Positions 26,738-35,038 of a stretch of DNA of 54,186 bases are shown here, piece after piece. The stretch is from the NCBI GenBank assembly GCA_022574595.1, contig JACZRS010000016.1:69589-123774 (forward strand). The letters run 5' to 3'. Each line of letters opens with the position of its first letter. Positions within the stretch are counted from its first letter, which is position 1. Origin of the DNA: Planctomycetota bacterium (lineage in GTDB: Bacteria; Planctomycetota; Phycisphaerae; Phycisphaerales; SM1A02). The notes beneath the pieces are model-generated. The model saw only the letters and a program-made list of their open reading frames with translations. It did no database searches and was not told the DNA's origin. The translations under genes were made by a program, and so were the position numbers.

Positions 26738-27940
26738 CTATCGACCAGCGGATTCACAAAGCGTGATAACAGCATCCGCCAAACGCTCATACTCACTTGC
26801 GAGATTATATATTTGACATGAAGGGCGTATAAGCCATTGACCCTGCCAATCGTTGATGGGAACCTCTATCTTGTGATCAACATATAAATGACGCATGAAC
26901 AGCCTTGGCTCTTTATATGCTTTGGCATTAGCGGGTAAGGGCAAAGATGTCATTGACCCTAGCATTGATCCATCAAGAGGAGTTGTAGCAGTAACATCCC
27001 AACGCTCACTTAGCATCGCTTGCGCCCAGGTTGCAAGTTGGTGATTGTGCTGTTTGATTTTATGCCAACCAATATCCGCTAAATACTCAATAGCATTAGG
27101 AACGCTTAACCAGGCTGTAATATCTCTTGTTGCCTGCCACTTAAATTCTTCTACGAAACCTTCATTTAAAAAGTGGCTAATGGTGTTGGGGTGAATTTGA
27201 TTTTGATGCTCCGGTGTTACCCAGAGAAACGCAGCCCCCTTAGGAGCACATACCCACTTGTGAAGATTTGCTGCATAGTACGTTGGAGCAATCTCAGAAA
27301 TATTAAGATCGATCATTCCCGGAGCATGAGCACCGTCTACAAGAACTTCAACATTATTTTTGTGACATAGATCAACAATCCGCTTTACAGGAAAGATAAT
27401 AGCCGTATCAGACGTAATGTGATCTATTACTAAAATTCGCGTGCGATCTGTAATCGCCTCGGCAATTGCATTTATGACTTGCTCTTCGCTATGAATTGGT
27501 ATTGGAATTTCAAGCTCAATATATTTTGCGCCAGTGCAACCTGCGATATAACGAAATGTTTGACGAACTCCGTTGTATACATGGTTAGTGGTTAGTAGCT
27601 CATCGCCCGGCCTAATATCAATAGAACGAAGGACAGCATTTATTCCACAAGTTGCGTTGGCAACAAAAGCTAAGTCATCGCCCCGTGAACCCACGAATTC
27701 TCCCACTGCCTTTCTTGCTTGTGATAGAAGCTCACCCCCCTGTCGATCGAGCATTTCAATCGGTTGAGCTTCAAATCTCTCCCTCCACTTAGTCTGTGCA
27801 TCTAAGACCTTGCGTGGCGTAGCACCAAATGAACCATGATTCAGGAAAGCCACATTTGGATCTAAGTGCCATAAGGACAAAAGTCCCTCAGCAATTGGTG
27901 AGGGTGGCTTGGGAGCAACGTATACTTCTTGGCATGTCAT
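26738..27940 (-). CDS. class V aminotransferase-fold PLP enzyme (isopenicillin-N-epimerase-like)
   Basis: The 400-residue cytoplasmic enzyme has the opening LNHGSFGATPRKVL and the region FVGSRGDDLAFVANATCGINAVLR. The cofactor aspartate is in VDGAHAPGM, and the PLP-lysine motif is NLHKWVCAPKGAAFLW. This combination fits the CefD/isopenicillin-N-epimerase-like and cysteine-desulfurase-like branch of fold-type I enzymes. The substrate is not known; the annotation epimerase is by family only. It lies 23 bases upstream of the cytochrome gene on the same strand and may share its transcript. Confidence 0.88.
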   Translation of the reverse strand: MTCQEVYVAPKPPSPIAEGLLSLWHLDPNVAFLNHGSFGATPRKVLDAQTKWRERFEAQPIEMLDRQGGELLSQARKAVGEFVGSRGDDLAFVANATCGINAVLRSIDIRPGDELLTTNHVYNGVRQTFRYIAGCTGAKYIELEIPIPIHSEEQVINAIAEAITDRTRILVIDHITSDTAIIFPVKRIVDLCHKNNVEVLVDGAHAPGMIDLNISEIAPTYYAANLHKWVCAPKGAAFLWVTPEHQNQIHPNTISHFLNEGFVEEFKWQATRDITAWLSVPNAIEYLADIGWHKIKQHNHQLATWAQAMLSERWDVTATTPLDGSMLGSMTSLPLPANAKAYKEPRLFMRHLYVDHKIEVPINDWQGQWLIRPSCQIYNLASEYERLADAVITLCESAGR

Positions 27941-28176
27941 AAGATTAGGTTAACGTAGTTTAGCTGGGGATTCTTCCGCAATAATATGTCTCAATAGCCC
28001 AAAAACAGCCCTCTTGTACAACTTAAAGGGATTTGGGAGCATAGTGGCACCTAATTCAGGGTATTTATTTGAAAACTACCCTCTTGACTTAAGGGTATTG
28101 TTGGGGATAACGTAAACCTAACAATTATCGTCTTATTCTGAAGTTTAGTTATGTTGTTAGCCGAACAGCTCATTTA

Positions 28177-28947
28177 GTGATGAGATTCATTAGATCAAGT
28201 GCAAACAAAGAGATTGCTTCAGGAATCTCGATATTGGCGGAGAGTTTAATGGCAGTTTCGTTAGTAACGCTTGGACCCGGAGGTGTGTATAGCACTCGAT
28301 TTGTGCCGCGCGGTTCGCGTCTGCTAGCTACTAGCACAGCTGATGAAGACTCGCAACAATCAACAGATCAGGGAGCAAATGAACAAGGATTAGATAGCTA
28401 CAAAAGTAGCGAGTTCTGTCAAGAGCGTACACAAACTGGTCCACGCACACTTCTAGATCGCATTTTGCGTATCGATCGAGTTACTATAAGTAAAGAAGCA
28501 CAGCAACTGTCTTGCGTTACTGTCACCACATCTTCTATACCTATTTCTATGCGTGTCATTGCACTTCATCAGATCGCACGTTCCTGGCTGAGTGGACAAC
28601 TTGTGGTCTTAGAGCAATTGCGCAACCTATTTGAAAGATTACAACTACAGCCGGCACTTGGTGGTGTCGGTGCTAATGCTATACCCGCATCCCCGTTTGA
28701 TGCGCTGCAGCGTTTTGCTGCGGTAGACGCAGAGGAGACCCTTAATGAACCTGACTCCCAAGCAATTGAAGATACTTCAACTGATAAGAGATTGTCGTCT
28801 CGCTCGAGGTTTTTCGCCGACGATGCAGGAACTTGCAAACGAACTATCAGTCAGCAAAGTAACCGTTTTCGAGCACGTAGAAGCACTTATAAAAAAGGGC
28901 GCATTGCAGCGCGAAGCCAACAAGGCTCGCTCTTTATCCATCTGTGA
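28177..28947 (+). CDS. uncharacterised protein overlapping lexA
   Basis: An open frame of 256 codons (GTG 28177; ATG 28180 next) whose first 190 codons lie upstream of lexA and whose last 67 overlap it in another frame. Codon choice upstream of lexA looks like real coding. No signal peptide or domain was recognised; DRVTISKEAQQL (about residue 110) faintly recalls the motif of FlgM-type anti-sigma factors, a weak hint only. The 203-base overlap is abnormal. Either the protein truly reads through, or its real end was altered by a frameshift near 28745. If expressed, it would share the lexA transcript and be LexA-controlled. Confidence 0.42.
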   Translation: MMRFIRSSANKEIASGISILAESLMAVSLVTLGPGGVYSTRFVPRGSRLLATSTADEDSQQSTDQGANEQGLDSYKSSEFCQERTQTGPRTLLDRILRIDRVTISKEAQQLSCVTVTTSSIPISMRVIALHQIARSWLSGQLVVLEQLRNLFERLQLQPALGGVGANAIPASPFDALQRFAAVDAEETLNEPDSQAIEDTSTDKRLSSRSRFFADDAGTCKRTISQQSNRFRARRSTYKKGRIAARSQQGSLFIHL

Positions 28948-29359
28948 AGATGCAATTATTCCCGATGAAGCAAATCCTCTACAGTTCCCATTGTTAGGCA
29001 AGATCGCTGCAGGTCGACCAATTGAAAAATTTGCCCAGGATGACAAGCTGAATATAGAAGAAATCTTCGCACCACGCATTGGCCAAAAGGGTGGTACCTT
29101 TGCACTTCAAGTTGATGGCGACTCCATGAAAGATGAAGGAATCATGCATGGAGATTATGTAATCGTAGAGCGCAGAGAAACCGCTCGAAACGGAGAACGT
29201 GTCGTTGCCCTATTACCCGATGGTGAAACCACACTAAAAACTTTCTATAAAGAGAAAGATCACATCAGGTTGCAGCCAGCAAACCCTGAATTTGAACCAA
29301 TCTGTGTCACAGAATGTCAGGTCCAGGGCGTTGTTATAGGTGTGATGAGAAGGTATTAG
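28745..29359 (+). CDS. lexA: LexA-type SOS repressor
   Basis: The 204-residue repressor has an N-terminal winged helix (LTPKQLKILQLI, GFSPTMQELANELSVSKVTV). The self-cleavage site is Ala89-Gly90 (KIAAGRP), with catalytic Ser127 in VDGDSMKDEG and Lys165 in ETTLKTFY. It is normal in length and complete. Its ATG is preceded by GAGGAG seven to eight bases upstream. It represses DNA-damage genes until RecA filaments trigger autocleavage. Its 5' end overlaps the uncharacterised frame 28177-28947, and no LexA box was identified with confidence. Confidence 0.95.
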   Translation: MNLTPKQLKILQLIRDCRLARGFSPTMQELANELSVSKVTVFEHVEALIKKGALQREANKARSLSICEDAIIPDEANPLQFPLLGKIAAGRPIEKFAQDDKLNIEEIFAPRIGQKGGTFALQVDGDSMKDEGIMHGDYVIVERRETARNGERVVALLPDGETTLKTFYKEKDHIRLQPANPEFEPICVTECQVQGVVIGVMRRY

Positions 29360-29364
29360 CGTTA

Positions 29365-29820
29365 ATGACCGAACCTCTTAATGAAAAGATCAAGCAAGCA
29401 ACTTTCATCAATAAATCACCAGAGGAAGTGTTCGACGCAATAACTTCTGCAGAGGCTTGGAATTCGTTTTTCACACATAATTCATCGATTGATCCCAAGC
29501 CAGGTGGTGAGTTCATTTGGCGATGGAAGAATTGGGGACCAGATTCTTACACAATCGAAGTGCCAGGCAAGGTTATTGAGCTTGTGCGACCTGAGTTATT
29601 TGTCTTTGAGTGGGGAAACAAAAGTCCAAGCCGTATCACAATAAAACTGCAAGATTCTAATGGTGGAACTGTATTACGATTAACTGAATACGGTTACATT
29701 AACGATTCATCAGGCCGTGCCGCTGCTTTAGAATGCGCTGCTGGTTGGGGTGAAGCGCTCACTCTGCTAAAGTTCTATCTGGAGCATGGTATTACTTATA
29801 CCAGCTCAACAAACTCGTAG
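29365..29820 (+). CDS. SRPBCC/AHSA1-fold protein
   Basis: The 151-residue cytoplasmic protein opens KIKQATFINKSPEEVFDAITSAEAW and continues DPKPGGEFIWRW, VPGKVIELVRPELFVFEWG, and late LECAAGWGEALTLLKFYLEHG. That is the Aha1/SRPBCC (START-like) ligand-binding fold. Ligand and role are unknown. The reading frame is open further upstream inside lexA, but the ATG at 29365, five bases after the lexA stop, gives the normal N terminus of the family and was chosen. Probably co-transcribed with lexA. Confidence 0.88.
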   Translation: MTEPLNEKIKQATFINKSPEEVFDAITSAEAWNSFFTHNSSIDPKPGGEFIWRWKNWGPDSYTIEVPGKVIELVRPELFVFEWGNKSPSRITIKLQDSNGGTVLRLTEYGYINDSSGRAAALECAAGWGEALTLLKFYLEHGITYTSSTNS

Positions 29821-29827
29821 GACTGAT

Positions 29828-30985
29828 TTACTTACGCAGCCGAATGCCGTTGTAATCCTTACTAATACGGCCGCGAATCTGCAGCAGCGTCAAATCAGCT
29901 TGTAATTGACTGAGTGGAATCTGTGTTCGAGCGGCGATCTGTTCAACAACCAAAGATTCCCCCACTGCATCTATTGTAAAAACTTCTACGATCTTTCTCT
30001 GCGAATCTGTAAGCTGATTATCAAATAAAGATGCTGAGCTGCTGGCCTCAGGATGCCCAGCCGATTCAAGAGCACCTCTAACTAATTGATTGGAAGCGTC
30101 GAGCTGCTGCAAAACTTCAGCGTGGTTTGTTACTAATGCTGCCCATCCCTCACGGATAGCTAGCAAACATCCCGCCGATGCCGGTGAATCTACTCTTCCG
30201 GGAATAGCCATAGCTTCTCGCCCATGCTCATCTGCTGCGAGCCGAGCCGTAATAAGTGCCCCACTTCGCTTTGCAGCTTCTACTACCAGCACTCCCAAAC
30301 TTAAACCCGAAATAACTCTATTGCGCTGCGGAAAATGCTCCGGCTTAGGTTCCGTGTTCATGGGGAATTCGCTAAGAAGTGCGCCACCTTGATCTATAAT
30401 TCGTTCAAACAACTCCTTATGCTGAGAAGGATAAGTTCGAGCAAGACCGCAGCCCATTACCGCGATCGTCCTTGCATTAACTCGCAGCGCTCCTCGATGT
30501 GATTCAGCGTCAATGCCAAATGCGCCTCCGGAAACAATGGTTAATCCACAGTCACCAAGCATCGCAGATAATCTGCCAGCTTGATCTCTGCCATAAGCTG
30601 TACATTTCCTTGAACCAACCATGGCTATTGCCAGTCGATCTTCTTGTGTAAGCTCCCCTCGCATCCAAAGTGCTTTAGGCGCATTTGGTATTGCCCCAAG
30701 TAATGCTGGATAATCTTCATCACCTATCACTATCAATCGAACATCATGTTCTTCCATAGCCTCGCGCTGGGCGGTTGGTTGAGCTTGATCTATTGCTCTG
30801 CGCAGCGATTGGGCGGATGTTTCACCAATTCCCTCAATCTGTGTAAGCTCTCTTGCCGTGGTGCCCACTATTCGATCATGTGTAGAAAACGTCTTTTCCA
30901 GCTTGCGAAATGTAACAGGGCCAAGCCCGGGCGCAAGAATTAACTTGAGAGTAGCATCACTAATATGTTGCGGCTGACGAGCCAT
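29828..30985 (-). CDS. dprA: DNA-processing protein DprA
   Basis: Loads RecA on incoming single-stranded DNA during transformation; also found in non-competent species. Residues about 1-75 are a helix-hairpin-helix (SAM-like) region (GLGPVTFRKLEKTF, IEGIGETSAQSL). The Rossmann core follows: MVGSRKCTAYGRDQAG, IVSGGAFGIDAESHRGAL, GCGLARTYPSQH, FPQRNRVISGLS, RSGALITARLA. A winged-helix C-terminal domain covers about 315-385. At 385 residues it is full length. It converges on the SRPBCC gene with seven bases between. With comM in the same window, competence is possible but not shown. Confidence 0.94.
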   Translation of the reverse strand: MARQPQHISDATLKLILAPGLGPVTFRKLEKTFSTHDRIVGTTARELTQIEGIGETSAQSLRRAIDQAQPTAQREAMEEHDVRLIVIGDEDYPALLGAIPNAPKALWMRGELTQEDRLAIAMVGSRKCTAYGRDQAGRLSAMLGDCGLTIVSGGAFGIDAESHRGALRVNARTIAVMGCGLARTYPSQHKELFERIIDQGGALLSEFPMNTEPKPEHFPQRNRVISGLSLGVLVVEAAKRSGALITARLAADEHGREAMAIPGRVDSPASAGCLLAIREGWAALVTNHAEVLQQLDASNQLVRGALESAGHPEASSSASLFDNQLTDSQRKIVEVFTIDAVGESLVVEQIAARTQIPLSQLQADLTLLQIRGRISKDYNGIRLRK

Positions 30986-31156
30986 AATCCCCCACTATGT
31001 TTTTACAGGGATTGAGTTTACCATTTCCTAGTGATTGCAAATGGTAACGAATTATGCTTGAACAAGCGAGTTGGATAAGTGCAAATGCAGCAGGAGCATC
31101 CAAATCGCATATTGTATGATTTGTTGCAACTACTTTGGATTATTTATGAATAAGAA

Positions 31157-31921
31157 CTACGCTCTCTCAGAAGTGCCTTTAAAAGCGTGTTCACTCATTA
31201 CACTCCAATTCTGATCAACTCGAACCATCCCACTGATTAGCGGATTACTCCGATCCCAAGATAATTTGTCAGGCCATCCTCTGCGCAGCAACTCAATCCT
31301 GGCCATTAAATCATCAAACACTAAGTCAAATGTATTGGCTTGTTTTTTATATAAGCCCCACTTGCCCTTTTTAGTTAAGGCCAACTTGCCACGTGAACTA
31401 GAAAAACTTGGATCAAGCATTAAGCCCGCAAATGCACAAATTACACCACTCGCCAAGAGCCACAGGCGATACCTACCTTGGGCCAATTGACTTAAGGTTG
31501 ACTGAATAGTAGCTCTACTGGGAATTGGCTCGGCATTTATTGTTGCATCAACCCATTCATCCATTGGAGCAGAAACTGATGGAGCAACAAGTACCGGTGT
31601 GCCCTGTGCTGGTATTAAGTTCAATTGTGATGCAGCCAATCTTTTAATAAGTGCAGGATCTTGTCTTTCAACTTGATCCAAAAACTGTGCGCGTCCTTCA
31701 ATGCGTTGACTTAAAATAGCCTCTTCATGCAATAGCTGGTCGCGCTGATTTTGAAGGTGCTGCAGATCGTTTTGTGCGGGAATCAAAATCCCCGCAGCAC
31801 ATAGCGCAAGACCTGCCAATACGAACAACCAACCGGGTCCAAAACGCAAGAGTTTTATAAGGTCATGCATAGGGCGAAATCTATCGGCAAGATCAAGCAA
31901 ATTCGTGCAACACAGTTTCAA
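31157..31921 (-). CDS. coiled-coil membrane protein of unknown function
   Basis: The 254 residues have a cytoplasmic N terminus, a membrane segment (about 29-47) and a heptad-rich stretch right after it (about 52-95). This layout recalls FtsL/FtsB-type proteins, but no cell-division motif is seen. A second membrane segment (about 150-168, WLLASGVICAFAGLMLDP) and a basic C-terminal region complete it. No domain recognised. An internal ATG at residue 18 (MHDLIKLLRFG) could be the true start. It stands alone between dprA and the tRNA gene. Confidence 0.65.
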   Translation of the reverse strand: MKLCCTNLLDLADRFRPMHDLIKLLRFGPGWLFVLAGLALCAAGILIPAQNDLQHLQNQRDQLLHEEAILSQRIEGRAQFLDQVERQDPALIKRLAASQLNLIPAQGTPVLVAPSVSAPMDEWVDATINAEPIPSRATIQSTLSQLAQGRYRLWLLASGVICAFAGLMLDPSFSSSRGKLALTKKGKWGLYKKQANTFDLVFDDLMARIELLRRGWPDKLSWDRSNPLISGMVRVDQNWSVMSEHAFKGTSERA

Positions 31922-32106
31922 CTCTGATAACCATTACGTTGCAGTGAATGTAAAAACTCGTTATTGATCTCAATACAGCAAGGATAATAAGATATACTGC
32001 TTTCCTGGCTAGTTTCTGACATTACCAAGTCGTGTCTTATAACAGATAGATGTGAGGCCATTAGCCCGCTTGCTCTTCTATATGCATATAGACTTCTCGA
32101 CAGATT

Positions 32107-32134
32107 TTGACCGCTTCAAGGACACGGGTATACT
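32107..32134 (+). promoter_or_regulatory. sigma-70-type promoter of the initiator tRNA gene
   Basis: TTGACC at 32107-32112 and TATACT at 32129-32134, with a 16-base spacer. Transcription would start a few bases before the tRNA at 32145. A near-consensus promoter, as expected for a tRNA. Confidence 0.8.
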
Positions 32135-32144
32135 GGCCCCCTAC

Positions 32145-32218
<74 letters not shown>

Positions 32219-32237
32219 TTTTCCTAAAACTCTAAAC

Positions 32238-32264
32238 GCCAGCCACTTACGGCTGGCTTATTCT
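32238..32264 (+). terminator. tRNA-fMet transcript terminator
   Basis: A 7-bp stem, GCCAGCC/GGCTGGC, around ACTTAC, followed by TTATTCT, 20 bases after the tRNA. Confidence 0.75.
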
Positions 32265-32397
32265 ATGCATTATTTGGCTCATAAAGAGCGCGGGAATTGC
32301 CGTCTTGCCGTGTTTTACCTCATTTTGCCGCGCTGCGGATTCGGCGCAAGTCTCTAAGCGCAATGCAGATAAAGGTTTACGCCGATTGCCTCTAACG

Positions 32398-32440
32398 CTC
32401 TCATAATATGGAGGTATAGGATCGAATACAACCCCTGCTA
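32398..32440 (+). pseudogene. decayed second copy of tRNA-fMet (3' half)
   Basis: From the anticodon loop on, this stretch tracks the real gene: CTCATAA (anticodon CAT at 32402-32404), GGAGGT, then TATAGGATCGAATACAACCC and GCTA against the intact T-arm and acceptor. The T-stem no longer pairs. After it come ATTTCCCAAAA, a hairpin and TTATTTGGC, the same order as behind the real tRNA (TTTTCCTAAAA, hairpin, TTATTTGGC). So the duplicated unit ran from at least the anticodon loop through the terminator. Confidence 0.78.
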
Positions 32441-32456
32441 ATTTCCCAAAAATGAA

Positions 32457-32482
32457 AAAACCAACCTATTAAGGTTGGTTTT
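32457..32482. terminator. bidirectional terminator hairpin
   Basis: A 10-bp stem (AAAACCAACC/GGTTGGTTTT) around TATTAA, with A-runs on the left and T-runs on the right. It could end the pseudo-tRNA side rightward, and the two-partner exoprotein transcript leftward (118 bases past its stop). Confidence 0.75.
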
Positions 32483-32599
32483 CTTGTAAATTATTTGGCC
32501 AATCTACGCTGAAATCACTAAGAGGTCTTTAACACTCACAAGCCTAGCAGTTGTGTGAGCAAAGTTAATGCACTCTACGTGCCTAGCGTCGTATAACGC

Positions 32600-34810
32600 T
32601 CAGCCAGCTATTTCAAGGTCGATGGTCTCCTCCAGCTGATCCCGACCAATGTTCGATGGCGTGATGGGGTCAAGCAAAAGCTGCTTGCTGGCCGCAAGTT
32701 CGGCCGAGGTCACGCCCATGATTCTGATCTCAGCGAATAATCCGTGAAGGCCGTTGATGTATTCGCGACACTCGTTCTCATCCTCCGTAGCCTCGAGGTA
32801 AGCACGGAATCCTGCTGCGTCGGGTTGCTCCTCGACAGTTGTGAGGTATCTCTGCCATGCTGCTTCGATTACCTCTCGGATGTGTTGGCTTTGATCTTCA
32901 GCCTCGGCCATCTGCTCAAGCTCATCCGATGAGAAATCCGGCAAGAATATCGCCATGTAGAGATTCAACGCTTCGAGCACCGAGTCACGACGCAAGCGAT
33001 TGGTTGCAATCTCAGATTGCTGGATACCAGCAGAAGTTGGCGTGTCATCGTATAGTTCACGACCACTGACCGTTGCAAGCAATTCATCAGACCGTAGTCC
33101 TCGCATATATATGGCCAATCTTTGCATCGGTCGAAGAGCGAACGGCTCGAGCGGAACGTGGTCTTCGATCTTAGGCATACTGTCCGCCAGCCCCTCGGCA
33201 AGATTCATCGGTAGCGGCGGTGGTGGTGGCGGAGGTGGTGGAGGTGGTGGTGGCGGTGGTGGTGGAGGAATGTCACATGCGCCGATCGTATCTCCATGAT
33301 TTCGAATGTGCGCTGCGACAGCTGGTGCACCAATTGTGATGGTATGTGCGTTTGCGGGATTGCCAGGTGGGATATGGCAGATCGTGACCTTCGGCTGGCC
33401 GCCACCTTGGCCGCCACCTTGACCGCCATTAGAGCTTTCATCCGAACCGCCCTGCCCGGAGCCCCCGGAATTACCGCCTGAGTTGCCTCCAGCATTGCCG
33501 CCGGAATTACCGCCAGCGTTTCCACCGGAATTATTGCCGGAATTACCACCAGCGTTTCCACCGGAATTATTGCCGGAATTACCGCCAGCGTTTCCACCGG
33601 AACCTTCAACTGGGTCATCGCCACCGGAATTGCTGCCCGAGTTGCCTCCGGCATTACCGCCGGAATTACCACCAGCGTTACCACCGGAATTATTGCCGGA
33701 ATTACCGCCAGCGTTACCACTTGAGGCTTCGACTGGGTCATCTTCACCGGAATTGCCTTCAGCGTTCCCGTTGGTATTACCTCCAGCATTACCGCCTGCG
33801 TTACCGTTAACGCTGCCGCGGGAATTTCCGTTATTGCTGCCCGCGACATTACCATTATTGTTTTGGCCGGTGTTGACTGTTAATATGTCCCCACCGCTGT
33901 CTTGGGATTGATCGTCTTGACTGGTGGCGCTGGGGATCTCACCTCCAGAGGTTTGAGACTCTACGGTACCGACCTTGAATCGTCCGCGTGCCGCTTCAAC
34001 AACACCTGTACTGCGAATGGCCGAAGCAAATAGATCGCCGGCTCCGAAGATGACGTTGCCTCGGCCAGCATCAATCGACCCAGTGTTATCAACTGCAAGC
34101 GGACCGGTGCCATCCATGTTAGTCAGATCCACAGCATTCGCATTACGAGTATGGAGGTCTTGCCCGTCGATTCGTATCGAAAGATGTTGACCATGCTGTC
34201 GAATAAAGACGCTGTTGCCTGCAAGCATGGTGATATAACCATTGTTACTGACGAGTGAGCCGTGATTGGCGACTTGCTGGCCGATTAGGTGAATTGCGTT
34301 ACCCTTAATCAACCCCTCGTTGATCACAGACCCAGTGAGGTCGGTAAAGGAATCAACCTGGTTGATGAAATCTGAATCGGTCATGTTGCCTGCTGCCGCG
34401 TAGATCCCACCAACATCCACAACAGCACCTGCACCGAAAAAGACTCCCGCAGGATTCACGATGTAAACCTGGCCATTAGCTTGAAGCGTACCTTGGATGC
34501 TCGTCGGATCCGGTCCGGTAATTCGGTTCAACACTCGCGCCATGTCGTGGGGCTGAATGAACCGAACAACCTCATTGGGCAGGATGTCGAAGCTGGAGTA
34601 ATTGATTATGCTGCCATCACTGGCTTGGATGGTATGCATATTGCCGTTATGTGTGAAACTGACTTGGCCGCGCACCACAGTACCATTGGTGGGTGAATGG
34701 CCATAGGCTGCTGCATCAGTCAAGAGTGCAACACCTACGGCAGCGGCAATCAACACTGCTGCGGTTATACGAACAACGGGTACATCTACGCTTTGTGTAT
34801 TCCTGGACAT
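32600..34810 (-). CDS. two-partner secretion exoprotein (TpsA) with filamentous-haemagglutinin N-terminal domain
   Basis: The 736 residues comprise a signal peptide (hydrophobic about 15-35) and a TPS domain (about 42-285: [59 protein letters not shown]). Then comes a Gly/Asn/Ser repeat region (about 315-475). A short cysteine motif follows, [17 protein letters not shown] ending HGDTIGAC. Next are an 18-residue polyproline run and a C-terminal helical domain of about 200 residues. The TPS domain addresses it to the outer-membrane partner encoded 228 bases upstream (35039-36955). No long beta-helix shaft is present, so it is not a classic adhesin. An AAGGAG ribosome site lies eight bases before the ATG. 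Surface or released. Confidence 0.88.
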   Translation of the reverse strand: MSRNTQSVDVPVVRITAAVLIAAAVGVALLTDAAAYGHSPTNGTVVRGQVSFTHNGNMHTIQASDGSIINYSSFDILPNEVVRFIQPHDMARVLNRITGPDPTSIQGTLQANGQVYIVNPAGVFFGAGAVVDVGGIYAAAGNMTDSDFINQVDSFTDLTGSVINEGLIKGNAIHLIGQQVANHGSLVSNNGYITMLAGNSVFIRQHGQHLSIRIDGQDLHTRNANAVDLTNMDGTGPLAVDNTGSIDAGRGNVIFGAGDLFASAIRSTGVVEAARGRFKVGTVESQTSGGEIPSATSQDDQSQDSGGDILTVNTGQNNNGNVAGSNNGNSRGSVNGNAGGNAGGNTNGNAEGNSGEDDPVEASSGNAGGNSGNNSGGNAGGNSGGNAGGNSGSNSGGDDPVEGSGGNAGGNSGNNSGGNAGGNSGNNSGGNAGGNSGGNAGGNSGGNSGGSGQGGSDESSNGGQGGGQGGGQPKVTICHIPPGNPANAHTITIGAPAVAAHIRNHGDTIGACDIPPPPPPPPPPPPPPPPPPLPMNLAEGLADSMPKIEDHVPLEPFALRPMQRLAIYMRGLRSDELLATVSGRELYDDTPTSAGIQQSEIATNRLRRDSVLEALNLYMAIFLPDFSSDELEQMAEAEDQSQHIREVIEAAWQRYLTTVEEQPDAAGFRAYLEATEDENECREYINGLHGLFAEIRIMGVTSAELAASKQLLLDPITPSNIGRDQLEETIDLEIAG
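33400..33865 (-). repeat. Gly-Asn-Ser repeat-coding region of the exoprotein
   Basis: Codes for imperfect repeats of [12 protein letters not shown] and NAGGNSGG, interrupted twice by an acidic DDPVE block. The nucleotide repeats around GCGTTTCCACCGGAATTATT (plus strand) are nearly identical, so the copy number is prone to change by slippage. Immediately downstream in the gene, at about 33215-33269, a proline-codon run gives a GGTGGTGGC-type simple repeat on the plus strand. Confidence 0.85.
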
Positions 34811-35038
34811 CGGTTCTTCTCCTTCTTACGTTTTTGCTGCCTCGGCAACTGGTCGTAATAGGAACTTAGCCCAAGATTTACCGCACGAAAGGAGAGTTTC
34901 CCAAAAAGGTAATAACTCCGCCCTATAAACCGAATGATTGGCACAGTCGACAACGAGCTACACTAAAAACCAGCTAAGGTTGTGCAGGATTCTGCTGCCG
35001 AATATCTGATATGTCCTATAACCGGTTTATCGTACTGC

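Noticed and set aside
33470-33800. Regularly spaced repeats that could suggest a CRISPR array
   Set aside because: Repeats are codon-phased within a coding region with no unique spacers and no cas genes in the window.
33205-33855. 216-codon minus-strand frame in another phase of the same repeats
   Set aside because: Low-complexity shadow of the exoprotein repeat region; ends in a His-rich run that is the shifted polyproline tract.
33483-33911. 142-codon plus-strand frame rich in Pro-Glu-Leu repeats
   Set aside because: It is the antisense of the exoprotein's Gly/Asn/Ser repeat; the bias follows from the repeat, and the TPS gene on the other strand is well supported.
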